From contig CALHGI010000015.1 of assembly GCA_938029995.1 (NCBI GenBank), forward strand, positions 1 through 9,467: a stretch of DNA of 9,467 nucleotides, given 5' to 3'. Origin of the DNA: an uncultured cyanobacterium (GTDB lineage: Bacteria > Cyanobacteriota > Cyanobacteriia > Phormidesmidales > Phormidesmidaceae). Shown here piece by piece: positions 1 through 6,466 of this stretch (the stretch's first letter is position 1; each line of letters opens with the position of its first letter). The position numbers and the translations under genes are program-made. The notes under the pieces were generated by a model. It searched no databases and had not been told where the DNA came from. It was given only the letters and a program-made list of their open reading frames with translations.

Positions 1-455
1 ATCCAGCTCCGAATCTGATCCCCTAGCTCGGGCGGGTGGGTGAAGGTGACCTGGGGGCTGGGGGTTAAAAAGCAAGACACCATGGAACCATTCACCTCAT
101 AGGGGGGCGATGTACCTGGCACGCTGAGGGCGGCCACTTTCCAGCCTGCGTTGCCGAGATAATCCCAAAGGCGGGGAAAGCGCACGGCTCGACCATCGGC
201 AATGGTCATGTTTTGATAGTCTCGCGTGGCTCGGTTGCGAAAGCCGTAAATGCCCAGTTCTCCTGGGTCACGGCCGGTCATCATACAGCTCCAGGCGGGT
301 ACTGTAATGGCCGGGATGGAACTCTCTAAACGCCCGTAGCTGCCCTGGCTCATTAGCCGGGATAGGTTGGGCAAATCATCTCGCCATTGCTCGAACACCA
401 GGGAAGGCTCCATGCAGTCAAGGCCAATGATGAGCAGGCGAGGCGAGGGGGACAT
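1..455 (-). CDS. Type I phosphodiesterase / nucleotide pyrophosphatase-like protein, partial (C-terminus outside window)
   Basis: The N-terminal 151 residues of an alkaline-phosphatase-superfamily hydrolase are present; the rest lies beyond base 1. The protein opens with MSPSPRLLIIGLDCMEP, in which Asp13 sits where the first metal-binding Asp of the superfamily is expected. PAITVPAWSCMMTG follows, with Thr51 at the usual nucleophile position of nucleotide pyrophosphatase/phosphodiesterase (NPP)-type enzymes. A later VPGTSPPYEVNG segment also resembles bacterial and archaeal members annotated as alkaline phosphatase family or type I phosphodiesterase. The remaining metal ligands would be in the missing part. 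The ATG at 453-455 is chosen because the next residues enter the first core strand at once; no strong Shine-Dalgarno sequence precedes it. There is no signal peptide, so a cytoplasmic location is inferred. The gene starts 44 bp after the lgt stop on the same strand, so co-transcription is likely. The substrate is unknown: it could be a phosphodiester or a phosphomonoester. Confidence 0.82.
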   Translation of the reverse strand, partial: MSPSPRLLIIGLDCMEPSLVFEQWRDDLPNLSRLMSQGSYGRLESSIPAITVPAWSCMMTGRDPGELGIYGFRNRATRDYQNMTIADGRAVRFPRLWDYLGNAGWKVAALSVPGTSPPYEVNGSMVSCFLTPSPQVTFTHPPELGDQIRSW

Positions 456-499
456 ACAAAGGTCAGAACAGGGGCAACAAGGTCAGGGGAAAGAGAAAT

Positions 500-1345
500 T
501 CAATTGTGGGGAGCGACCGTTTTCCGAAAGCGACGGCGTAGGATCAAGGTTGCGATCGCACCGACAACAGCCACCAGGGACAAAATATGCACCACATTAA
601 AGGGGGTGCCGGGGAAGAACCAGGAATCTGTTCTTAGGAACTCAATAAAGAAGCGCCCAAAGGGATACCAGATGAGATACATCAGGGCCAGGTCTCCGGG
701 TCTCAGCCGTCGCCCAAACCGTTTAGAGATCCAGTACAACAACAAAAAACCCAAAAAGTTCCACGCAGACTCATACAAAAAGAGTGCATGGAATCGGGTT
801 GAGTCAACCGGATACACCAGTTGATTACTCGCATCTACCGCATCATAGGGAGGCAAGCGCCTATTGGCATCAATCCGAAGACCAAAGGGCCAGTTGGTGG
901 GCGGGCCATAGAGTTCTTGATTCATAAAATTGCCCCAGCGCCCAATGGCCTGGGCAATGGGCAACCCTACCGCCGCTGCATCTAGATACATGAGGGTCGG
1001 TAGGCGACGCACCTTGGTAAATAGCCACAGGGCAATGCCACCAAAGATAAATGCGCCAAATATATGGATACCGCCGGTCCAGATCATAAAAATCCGCAAC
1101 GGATTCGCTAGATAGTAGGCCTGGTCACTGGACTGAACAAACACATAGTAGAGACGAGCGCCTAAAAAGGCGGGGACCAGAACCCAGATGAGCATATCCC
1201 AAAAGTCTTCAGGATTTTTGCCACGACGTTCGATTTCGTTAGTGGCAATCCAGGAACCGGTAATCACGGCGGTGGCCATCAACACCCCATACCAGTGCAG
1301 GGTTAAAGGACCAATATTTATGGTGGGATCAATCGGAGGATACAT
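500..1345 (-). CDS. lgt: Prolipoprotein diacylglyceryl transferase (Lgt)
   Basis: Lgt transfers the diacylglyceryl group of phosphatidylglycerol to the lipobox Cys of prolipoproteins in the plasma membrane, the first step of lipoprotein maturation, and releases glycerol-1-phosphate. The 281-aa length is normal. Family features in order are LHWYGVLMA (about residues 15-23), GARLYYV (62-68), the Lgt signature GRWGNFMNQELYG (135-147) and GRFFIEFLRTDSWF (230-243). About seven hydrophobic segments can be read. One oddity is that the motif usually written GGxxxHG reads GGIHIFG (91-97): the normal His position is Phe96 and a His lies two residues earlier. The ATG at 1343-1345 begins directly at the family-typical N-terminus, without a clear Shine-Dalgarno sequence. 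The gene starts 13 bp after the sulfatase-like gene and ends 44 bp before the phosphodiesterase-like gene, all on the minus strand. Confidence 0.95.
   Translation of the reverse strand: MYPPIDPTINIGPLTLHWYGVLMATAVITGSWIATNEIERRGKNPEDFWDMLIWVLVPAFLGARLYYVFVQSSDQAYYLANPLRIFMIWTGGIHIFGAFIFGGIALWLFTKVRRLPTLMYLDAAAVGLPIAQAIGRWGNFMNQELYGPPTNWPFGLRIDANRRLPPYDAVDASNQLVYPVDSTRFHALFLYESAWNFLGFLLLYWISKRFGRRLRPGDLALMYLIWYPFGRFFIEFLRTDSWFFPGTPFNVVHILSLVAVVGAIATLILRRRFRKTVAPHN
552..559. repeat. HIP1 octamer GCGATCGC
   Basis: Palindromic HIP1 site inside lgt. This octamer is strongly over-represented in many cyanobacterial genomes and supports the host assignment. Confidence 0.9.
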
Positions 1346-1358
1346 AGGGAGGGGGCAA

Positions 1359-2930
1359 TTATTCTTCTAAATAGCCAAGGTCTTTGAGGCGGCGACGCAC
1401 CTCTGGGTCGTCAAAGCCCGAAGCGCGGGCCTGGGTATACAGGGATTGATGAGCTTCTGCATCTTGACTGAAGGCAGAAAGAGAATCTTGTAATGATTCC
1501 ACCGTTTCAGGAAAAATCTCACTCAGGTCCAAACTCTCATTGGGATCATCTTGCACATCGTAAAGCTGGGGTGGATTGTGATCGGTCTCAATCAGCTTAT
1601 GGTTACCAACCCACACCGCTCGTCTAGTTTGATCGCAGGCATGCTGGGAGATGAGCTCTGGCTGACGTTTGTGAATTAAGTTCAAGACATTCTGGGGCGT
1701 AATGGCTTCTGCATACACACAGCGTTCCGGATCCACCGCATCCATGGTTGTGTTGCCATTGTCATGATGCTCCAAACTCAGTTCATGTTCTTCGGGGGTG
1801 GCCAGTCCCGCCGCAGAGAGCACCGTATGAAACAAACACCGGGTGGAGACCACATCTTCTCGTACGGTCTCGCGCTCAATGACATCGTGGGGGTCATGAA
1901 TAATCAACGGCACTTGCACCAGTTCGTTGTAGATGGAGAGACTATGGCCAATTAACTGTTTTTCCCCCAAATGCTCCCCATGATCAGCGCAGATCACAAC
2001 GTAGGTATTGTCCAAATGGCCCGATTGTTTTAGCTGCTCTAGAAATCTTCCCACCTGCACATCCTGGGCCGCCACTTCGGCGTCATACATGCCGTCTAAT
2101 GTGTCCTTTTGCTGGTCGCCCAGGGCGCCCACTAGGGGCGCTAACCAGCCATACACATCGCTATTAAAGCGACGAAGATAGGTTTGGGCATCGCGATCTT
2201 TTAGGACGTTGGGGGCAAATTTCTCAATGTATTCCCGGGGGGGATGATAGGGCATGTGGGTGCCCATCAGGTTAATAAAGGTGAAAACGGGCTGGTCTGA
2301 ATCCACACCTTTGCGATCAATTAATAGCTTGGCGGCATCATCTAGGGATTTACGGGTGTTGCCTTTGAAGCTGAGGGCCGTTTGCCATAGGGGCACCATC
2401 AGCGGGGTGAAGGAAAGGGACAGCAGCCAGTCAGACCGGGCAAAGGCGTCTTGCACCCGATTGAGGGCATTGGCGACGATGCGCTTAAAGAGCTGGCGAT
2501 ATTTATCTAAAAAGCTGGAGGGAATACCCGCTTGGTTAGGCTTAGAACTGAGCAAGCCACTGTAGTTAAGAAAGCTATAAAACCCTCGACGCAAGCCGTT
2601 GTTGATGACGCCCACCAGGGGATTATTGCAAAATGCAGCGGTGTAATAGCCGCCGTCCTGTAGCCGTTCTGCCAAGGTCTTGAGGTGGGGGGGCATGACG
2701 GAGTAGGACTGCTGCATCTGGTGCTGGGATGGATACAGCCCGGTGAACATGGAGGCGTGGGAGGGAATGGTCCATTGTCCGGGTGCGATCGCAACCTTAA
2801 ACCGAGTGGCCCCTGCCGCAAACGCATCAATATTTGGCGAAGTCGGCTGCTCATAGCCATAGCACGACAGGCGATCCACACGTTGCGTGTCGAGCACCAA
2901 AAAAATGACATCCGGTTGATTTGAAGGCAT
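1359..2930 (-). CDS. Sulfatase-like hydrolase of the alkaline phosphatase superfamily, lacking the formylglycine Cys/Ser
   Basis: This 523-aa protein has the sulfatase fold layout. The first strand is DVIFLVLDTQRVDRLSCYGY with metal-ligand Asp14. The active-site segment is GQWTIPSHASMFTGLYPSQH (51-70). LMGTHMPYHPP follows (211-221). The distal metal site is ADHGEHLGE (305-313) with LIGH (316-319). The C-terminus ends in the common LYDVQDDPNE and DLGYLEE segments. At the place of the sulfatase C-x-P-S-R motif the sequence is T-I-P-S-H, so Thr54 replaces the Cys or Ser that is converted to formylglycine. I infer a phosphatase, phosphodiesterase or transferase rather than a classical sulfatase. 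The ATG at 2928-2930 is chosen; an in-frame TTG at 2973-2975 would add 15 residues with no family support. No signal peptide is visible, so the protein is probably cytoplasmic. It is the first gene of the apparent operon with lgt, 13 bp downstream. Confidence 0.88.
   Translation of the reverse strand: MPSNQPDVIFLVLDTQRVDRLSCYGYEQPTSPNIDAFAAGATRFKVAIAPGQWTIPSHASMFTGLYPSQHQMQQSYSVMPPHLKTLAERLQDGGYYTAAFCNNPLVGVINNGLRRGFYSFLNYSGLLSSKPNQAGIPSSFLDKYRQLFKRIVANALNRVQDAFARSDWLLSLSFTPLMVPLWQTALSFKGNTRKSLDDAAKLLIDRKGVDSDQPVFTFINLMGTHMPYHPPREYIEKFAPNVLKDRDAQTYLRRFNSDVYGWLAPLVGALGDQQKDTLDGMYDAEVAAQDVQVGRFLEQLKQSGHLDNTYVVICADHGEHLGEKQLIGHSLSIYNELVQVPLIIHDPHDVIERETVREDVVSTRCLFHTVLSAAGLATPEEHELSLEHHDNGNTTMDAVDPERCVYAEAITPQNVLNLIHKRQPELISQHACDQTRRAVWVGNHKLIETDHNPPQLYDVQDDPNESLDLSEIFPETVESLQDSLSAFSQDAEAHQSLYTQARASGFDDPEVRRRLKDLGYLEE
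2785..2792. repeat. HIP1 octamer GCGATCGC
   Basis: HIP1 site inside the sulfatase-like gene, in the codons for VAIAP just before the active-site segment. Confidence 0.9.
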
Positions 2931-3010
2931 TGAAGCGCAGGGAAAGCTGAATGACAATTTTGCCGCCGCTGACAAGCAGCAACGTCGCTATTCAGTACTA
3001 CGTTCGCGAC

Positions 3011-3030
3011 CAGTGTTCGGATTCACACTG
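3011..3030. repeat. 6-bp inverted repeat in the rbsK/sulfatase-like intergenic region
   Basis: CAGTGT (3011-3016) and ACACTG (3025-3030) are perfect inverted copies with an 8-base spacer. They lie about 80 bp upstream of the sulfatase-like gene start, between two genes that both read leftward. They could be an operator for the lgt operon or a weak terminator for rbsK. There is no T tract and the arms are short, so chance is possible. The rest of 2931-3160 shows no convincing promoter or coding region. Confidence 0.25.
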
Positions 3031-3136
3031 TAGCCAGGAGCAACCAAATTAATTGCCGCACCACCCACCGCTTTCACCGACAGTCTCCGCTGAACACAGT
3101 ACTAACCCAGTCTAGAGTATCAAGCCTATGGGCGTG

Positions 3137-3166
3137 GCTGATTTCTTAGGAGCTGATTTCTTAGGA
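3137..3166. repeat. Perfect 15-bp tandem duplication across the rbsK stop codon
   Basis: The unit GCTGATTTCTTAGGA occurs at 3137-3151 and again, with no gap, at 3152-3166. The right-hand copy carries the rbsK stop (TTA on the plus strand at 3161-3163), and the second unit places another TAA in the same frame 15 bases further on. This looks like a slippage-type duplication and not a functional element. Confidence 0.9.
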
Positions 3167-4105
3167 TAAGTGGCTGTGGAGAAACGCCTCCACCTGTTGC
3201 CGGGTGGGCATGGACGGCTGAGCCCCAGCCGTCATCACCGATAGGGCCGCCACCGCACTGGCCCATTCCACCGCCCGCCGCAAGGGTTTTCCTTCCCACA
3301 GGGCCACCGCCAACCCTCCATTAAACGCATCCCCTGCCGCCACCGTATCCACCGCATCCACCGAAAAAGCAGGCACATGAAATACCTCCGAGGGCGTCGC
3401 CACCACGGCCCCCTGGCCCCCCAGTTTGACAATCACCGTGGCCGTTCCCCGATGGCACAGCTCCTGAGCCGCCGCTTGGGCCGTGGCCACATCATGGACA
3501 GGCAACCCCGTTAACTGAGCAGCCTCACTTTGATTGGGCGTCAAAATATCCACTAGGCCATAAAAGTCGCGGGGCACATCCGACCGGGCCGGGGCCGGGT
3601 CCACCATCACCCGCACTCCATTTTCCTGGGCCTGCGCTGCCGCTGCCTGCACCGCCCCCCAAGGAATCTCCCACTGCATCAGCAAAATGGAAGGGTCAGA
3701 AAATTGTGAAGGTTCAACCACTGCAACCGTCAACGGCAAACGGGCCCCATCCGTCCCATCCACATGGCCATTGGCCCCAGGCACCACCACAATTTGGTTT
3801 TCACCGGCCCCATCCACATTAATCAGCGCCACCCCCGATGGCCCCGCATCCACCAAAACCAGGTCAGTATTCACACCGGATCGCCGCAGACTCTCACACA
3901 GCAGCGCCCCAAACCCATCGTCCCCCACCCGACCCACCATGGTGGTGGGAGCCCCCAACCGGGCAGCAGCGACGGCTTGGTTAGCCCCTTTCCCCCCTGG
4001 CACCGTCGTAAAGCCGGTCCCCAGCAATGTTTCTCCAGCCTGGGGCAAGTGGGGCACCTGGGCTACCAGGTCCATATTGAGACTGCCAAAAACAATAATC
4101 GGCAT
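3161..4105 (-). CDS. rbsK: Ribokinase (PfkB family)
   Basis: Ribokinase phosphorylates D-ribose with ATP to ribose-5-phosphate in the cytoplasm. The 314-aa protein has the family signatures. IVFGSLNMDLV (4-14) carries the substrate-binding N-x-D element. GGKGANQAVAAARLG (37-51) is PfkB signature 1. VDPAPAR (168-174) and LTPNQSEA (198-205) line the sugar and ATP pocket. DTVAAGDAFNGG (253-264) is signature 2 with catalytic Asp259; the AAGD form is also that of E. coli ribokinase. The region between about residues 108 and 145 seems slightly longer than in typical members. The ATG at 4103-4105 is the natural start because the first strand follows immediately. The coding region is visibly G+C-rich: 39 of 60 bases in 3301-3360. 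It lies 36 bp downstream of the zinc-ribbon gene on the same strand. Other PfkB sugar kinases are possible, but the motif set favours ribose. Confidence 0.92.
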   Translation of the reverse strand: MPIIVFGSLNMDLVAQVPHLPQAGETLLGTGFTTVPGGKGANQAVAAARLGAPTTMVGRVGDDGFGALLCESLRRSGVNTDLVLVDAGPSGVALINVDGAGENQIVVVPGANGHVDGTDGARLPLTVAVVEPSQFSDPSILLMQWEIPWGAVQAAAAQAQENGVRVMVDPAPARSDVPRDFYGLVDILTPNQSEAAQLTGLPVHDVATAQAAAQELCHRGTATVIVKLGGQGAVVATPSEVFHVPAFSVDAVDTVAAGDAFNGGLAVALWEGKPLRRAVEWASAVAALSVMTAGAQPSMPTRQQVEAFLHSHLS

Positions 4106-4141
4106 AGACTTTCCAGAGGCTTGCTACTTGGGTACAAAAAG

Positions 4142-4477
4142 TTAGGGCTCCAAACCGCCCCAACTATCCCCCAACCCGGTGAGGGGGTCCAAACCCGGTG
4201 ACGAGTCCCCAGGCAGTAAGTCCCCCAGGTCGTCATTATTGACCTGCCAAGGGTTGGGGGGACGATCACTACTCCACCCCCACCAGGCAGTGCCACATTC
4301 ACAGTGATAAAACTCTTGCCATTTCCGCTTGTGATTGTGGGTATACACCGGAGCCCGGCGGTTGATCCACACGGCAGAGGCTACGGCAGCAGCCTCACCA
4401 CAGCGCGGACAGCAAAACGCCAGGGCGTGGGTAGCGGACTCTGTCCATTGGGGTGGAACGGATGAAAAGGCTTCCAT
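4142..4477 (-). CDS. Small zinc-ribbon protein of unknown function, cyanobacterial type
   Basis: This 111-aa protein has two cysteine knuckles. CCPRCG gives Cys23 and Cys26, and YHCECG gives Cys59 and Cys61, so the pattern CxxC-x32-CxC is a plausible zinc ribbon. An aromatic, basic region around RKWQEFYHCECGTAWWGWSS (51-70) follows the spacer and resembles a conserved cyanobacterial hypothetical family as I remember it. The last 40 residues are acidic and rich in Gly, Pro and Asp, and probably disordered. I prefer the ATG at 4475-4477. An in-frame TTG at 4547-4549 would add 24 residues without a usable ribosome-binding site. An AAGGGAAGGAG stretch precedes the ATG but is about 25 bases away, too far for a normal Shine-Dalgarno sequence. 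The gene is divergent from dxr and 36 bp upstream of rbsK. Function is unknown; nucleic-acid or protein binding is only inferred from the ribbon. Confidence 0.78.
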   Translation of the reverse strand: MEAFSSVPPQWTESATHALAFCCPRCGEAAAVASAVWINRRAPVYTHNHKRKWQEFYHCECGTAWWGWSSDRPPNPWQVNNDDLGDLLPGDSSPGLDPLTGLGDSWGGLEP

Positions 4478-4575
4478 AATTTGAGACGGTTCAGCTAGCG
4501 ATCTCCTTCCCTTAATTATGGTCGCGTTTTCCAAAAGCGGGAGACCCAAGGAGGAAGACTCACCTTCTTAAGATT

Positions 4576-4603
4576 TTGTAAAAAGACGTTAAGAATCTAT
4601 AGT
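4576..4603 (+). promoter_or_regulatory. Candidate sigma70-type promoter for dxr
   Basis: TTGTAA (4576-4581) and TATAGT (4598-4603) match the -35 and -10 consensus at four and five of six positions, with a 16-bp spacer. They lie in the A+T-rich stretch between the divergent zinc-ribbon and dxr genes. Transcription from here would give a leader of about 155 bases before the dxr GTG. The self-complementary CTATAG inside the -10 region means a minus-strand -10 could overlap it. Confidence 0.45.
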
Positions 4604-4669
4604 TGTAGACAATCAATACATTGATTTCGTTTTCGATGCCCAGGTCGGCTGCTATCCCAGGTAGACCGC

Positions 4670-4687
4670 CATCACTCATCAGTGGTG
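4670..4687 (+). other. Short hairpin in the dxr leader
   Basis: CATCACT (4670-4676) and AGTGGTG (4681-4687) can form a 7-bp stem with one G-U pair and a CATC loop. It lies within the predicted long 5' leader of dxr. It matches no named riboswitch that I can recognise and may be incidental. Confidence 0.25.
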
Positions 4688-4767
4688 CGAACCATGGGCA
4701 CAACGTATATTAGGGCGGCCAGGCGCATTCCCGGTCAGCTATAGACCTTTAGCAATAGGCAATTCCA

Positions 4768-5964
4768 GTGAAGGCAATCACTCTGCTCGGCTCCACCGGC
4801 TCCATTGGCACCCAAACCCTAGATATTGTTGAACATCACCCCGATAAGTTTCGGTTGGTGGGCATTGCCGCCGGGCGCAACGTCACATTGTTGGCCCAAC
4901 AGGTGCGCCAGTTTAAGCCCGAGATTGTCGCCATTCGGGATGAGAGCAAACTGGCGGAGCTAAAAGACGCCATTGCCGATGTCGTTCCCCAGCCCCAAAT
5001 CCTGGCTGGAGCAGATGGCATTGTGGAAGTAGCCCGCTACGGCGATGCGGAAGCCGTCGTGACAGGCATTGTGGGCTGTGCCGGTCTGCTACCCACCATT
5101 GCCGCCATCGAAGCGGGTAAAGACATTGCCCTGGCCAATAAAGAAACCTTAATTGCCGGTGGTCCGGTGGTGCTGCCCCTAGTGGAAAAGCATGGCGTCA
5201 AGCTGCTGCCCGCAGATTCGGAGCATTCTGCCATTTTCCAATGTTTACAGGGACTCCCCGAGGGTGGGCTGCGCCGCATTATCTTGACTGCATCGGGCGG
5301 CGCATTCCGTGACTGGCCAGTGGAAAAACTCAAGGACGTCACCGTTGCCGACGCCATTACCCATCCCAACTGGTCCATGGGTCGCAAGATTACCGTAGAC
5401 TCTGCCACCATGATGAATAAGGGTTTGGAGGTGATCGAAGCCCATTATTTATTTGGCATGGATTATGACCACATCGATACCCTCATCCATCCCCAAAGCA
5501 TTATTCACTCCCTAATTGAAACCCAAGATACGTCGATGCTGGCCCAGCTCGGCTGGCCCGACATGCGGCTGCCCCTGCTCTATGCCATCTCCTGGCCCGA
5601 ACGTATCTTTACCGACTGGAAGCCTTTGGATCTGGCGCAATTGGCTACCCTCACCTTTAAAGAACCCGACCACGCCAAATATCCTTGCATTAACCTGGCC
5701 TATGAAGCCGGACGGGCAGGGGGCTCCATGACGGCAGTGCTGAATGCGGCCAATGAACAAGCGGTGGCCATGTTCTTGGATGAGAAAATTCACTACTTGG
5801 ATATTCCCAAGGTGATTGAGAAAGTGTGCGATCGCAACCGCGACCATCTCACCACCACCCCATCCCTACAGGACATCTTGGATGCCGACCAATGGGCTAG
5901 GGATGAAGTCATTGCCGTGAGCGACACCCTCACCCAACGTCAAGTGGTTGCCCTCGGCTCCTAG
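4768..5964 (+). CDS. dxr: 1-deoxy-D-xylulose 5-phosphate reductoisomerase (DXP reductoisomerase)
   Basis: Dxr rearranges and reduces 1-deoxy-D-xylulose 5-phosphate to MEP with NADPH and a divalent metal. It is the committed step of the MEP pathway that supplies isoprenoids for carotenoids, the phytyl chain of chlorophyll and quinones. The 398-aa length is standard. GSTGSIG (8-14) is the NADPH loop and [10 protein letters not shown] (123-132) is the conserved linker. LPADSEHSA (147-155) carries metal ligands Asp150 and Glu152. THPNWSMG (198-205) is the flexible active-site loop with His199 and Trp202. [15 protein letters not shown] (211-225) carries the third metal ligand Glu221. No key residue is missing. 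The start is GTG at 4768-4770, fixed because the NADPH-binding strand begins at residue 2; the upstream AGGC is a weak ribosome-binding site. The gene is probably transcribed alone from the candidate promoter at 4576-4603. Confidence 0.97.
   Translation: MKAITLLGSTGSIGTQTLDIVEHHPDKFRLVGIAAGRNVTLLAQQVRQFKPEIVAIRDESKLAELKDAIADVVPQPQILAGADGIVEVARYGDAEAVVTGIVGCAGLLPTIAAIEAGKDIALANKETLIAGGPVVLPLVEKHGVKLLPADSEHSAIFQCLQGLPEGGLRRIILTASGGAFRDWPVEKLKDVTVADAITHPNWSMGRKITVDSATMMNKGLEVIEAHYLFGMDYDHIDTLIHPQSIIHSLIETQDTSMLAQLGWPDMRLPLLYAISWPERIFTDWKPLDLAQLATLTFKEPDHAKYPCINLAYEAGRAGGSMTAVLNAANEQAVAMFLDEKIHYLDIPKVIEKVCDRNRDHLTTTPSLQDILDADQWARDEVIAVSDTLTQRQVVALGS
5828..5835. repeat. HIP1 octamer GCGATCGC
   Basis: HIP1 site inside dxr, in the codons for CDRN near the C-terminus. 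Confidence 0.9.
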
Positions 5965-5968
5965 AATG

Positions 5969-5982
5969 TAGCCCAAAGGCTA
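5969..5982 (+). terminator. Weak hairpin just after dxr
   Basis: TAGCC (5969-5973) and GGCTA (5978-5982) form a 5-bp stem with a CAAA loop, starting four bases after the dxr stop. No T tract follows, so if it ends transcription at all it is not a classical intrinsic terminator. Confidence 0.2.
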
Positions 5983-6059
5983 AATACAATCGGACCGAAG
6001 ACCGAGAAGCCCAGTGCCATAGGTTAAGATTAGGCCGTCCTCAATCGGAATAGTTTTCC

Positions 6060-6269
6060 ATGGAAATTGCGGTAGTCATCGGTGCCGTCATCATTTCAGT
6101 CCTAGTCTTCACCTGGCTGATCAAAATTGTTAAAGCCACCCTGACGACTGCATTCATGGCAGCGGTGATCTTACTGGGACTGCAAATTTTCTTTGGCATT
6201 GGCCCAGAGGTGATTTGGACCACCATCCGTGACTTTATCGGTCAACAGGCTAGCACCATAGGGCGATAG
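6060..6269 (+). CDS. Small two-helix membrane protein of unknown function
   Basis: This 69-aa protein is mostly hydrophobic. One helix spans about residues 3-23 (IAVVIGAVIISVLVFTWLI) and a second about 29-50 (LTTAFMAAVILLGLQIFFGI). They are separated by a short basic loop, KIVKAT, which by the positive-inside rule would face the cytoplasm. A short polar C-terminus ends FIGQQASTIGR. The ATG at 6060 directly precedes the first helix; there is no clear Shine-Dalgarno sequence. The gene sits 95 bp after dxr on the same strand and is followed by a strong G+C hairpin at 6292-6308, so it may form a short unit, possibly with dxr. It looks like one of the small conserved cyanobacterial membrane proteins, but I cannot name it. 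Coding status rests on the helix pattern and an uninterrupted frame. Confidence 0.7.
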   Translation: MEIAVVIGAVIISVLVFTWLIKIVKATLTTAFMAAVILLGLQIFFGIGPEVIWTTIRDFIGQQASTIGR

Positions 6270-6291
6270 CAACAGCCCGCCACACCGACAA

Positions 6292-6308
6292 CTGCTGGGG
6301 CCCAGCAG
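6292..6308 (+). terminator. G+C-rich hairpin after the small membrane protein gene
   Basis: CTGCTGGG (6292-6299), one central G, and CCCAGCAG (6301-6308) make a perfect odd palindrome that can fold as a 7-bp stem with a 3-base loop. It starts 22 bases after the stop at 6269. No T tract follows, so termination is plausible but may be inefficient or factor-dependent. Confidence 0.4.
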
Positions 6309-6365
6309 GGAACTAAAGTCCCAACGTAGCATCTGAGTAGTTATACGCACCAAAACCGATCATGC

Positions 6366-6434
6366 GTCAGGCATTCTACGCATGCATCATCTATGCGGGT
6401 TGCCCCTGACCTAGGCTCAGACATCACCGTCTGA
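6366..6434 (+). other. Clustered inverted repeats upstream of the acyltransferase gene
   Basis: Two adjacent structures can be read. The first pairs GTCAGG (6366-6371) with CCTGAC (6405-6410) and encloses CGCAT (6379-6383) pairing with ATGCG (6393-6397), a nested, interrupted stem. The second is TCAGAC (6417-6422) with GTCTGA (6429-6434) around a 6-base loop. They end 32 bases before the acyltransferase ATG. They could be a structured mRNA leader, operators, or terminators of the upstream unit. I recognise no named riboswitch. Confidence 0.35.
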
Positions 6435-6466
6435 CGTATGGCATCACCCCCAAAAGGGCCCACGCA

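Noticed and set aside
387..824. Plus-strand open frames opposite lgt and the start of the phosphodiesterase-like gene
   Set aside because: They are antisense to a clear Lgt signature protein and have low-complexity Arg/Lys/Gln-rich translations without domains.
2507..2911. Alternative minus-strand frame inside the sulfatase-like gene
   Set aside because: It overlaps the active-site region of the correct frame and its translation shows no family features.
2931..2975. N-terminal 15-residue extension of the sulfatase-like protein from a TTG
   Set aside because: The start would be TTG without a ribosome-binding site, and the ATG at 2930 leads straight into the first core strand.
2991..3005. AGTAC-TAC-GTTC resembling a cyanobacterial LexA box
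   Set aside because: The spacing is one base short of the RGTACNNNDGTWC pattern, and none of the adjacent genes is an SOS gene.
2994..3110. CAGTACTA occurring twice between rbsK and the sulfatase-like gene
   Set aside because: Two 8-mers about 100 bases apart in a non-coding gap are expected at modest frequency and show no further symmetry.
3687..4201. Plus-strand open frames of 145-152 codons opposite rbsK
   Set aside because: rbsK carries full ribokinase motifs on the other strand; the antisense frames are Pro/His/Thr-rich shadows of its G+C-rich codons.
4478..4549. 24-residue extension of the zinc-ribbon protein from a TTG
   Set aside because: TTG start with no Shine-Dalgarno sequence; the ATG at 4477 begins where I recall the family beginning.
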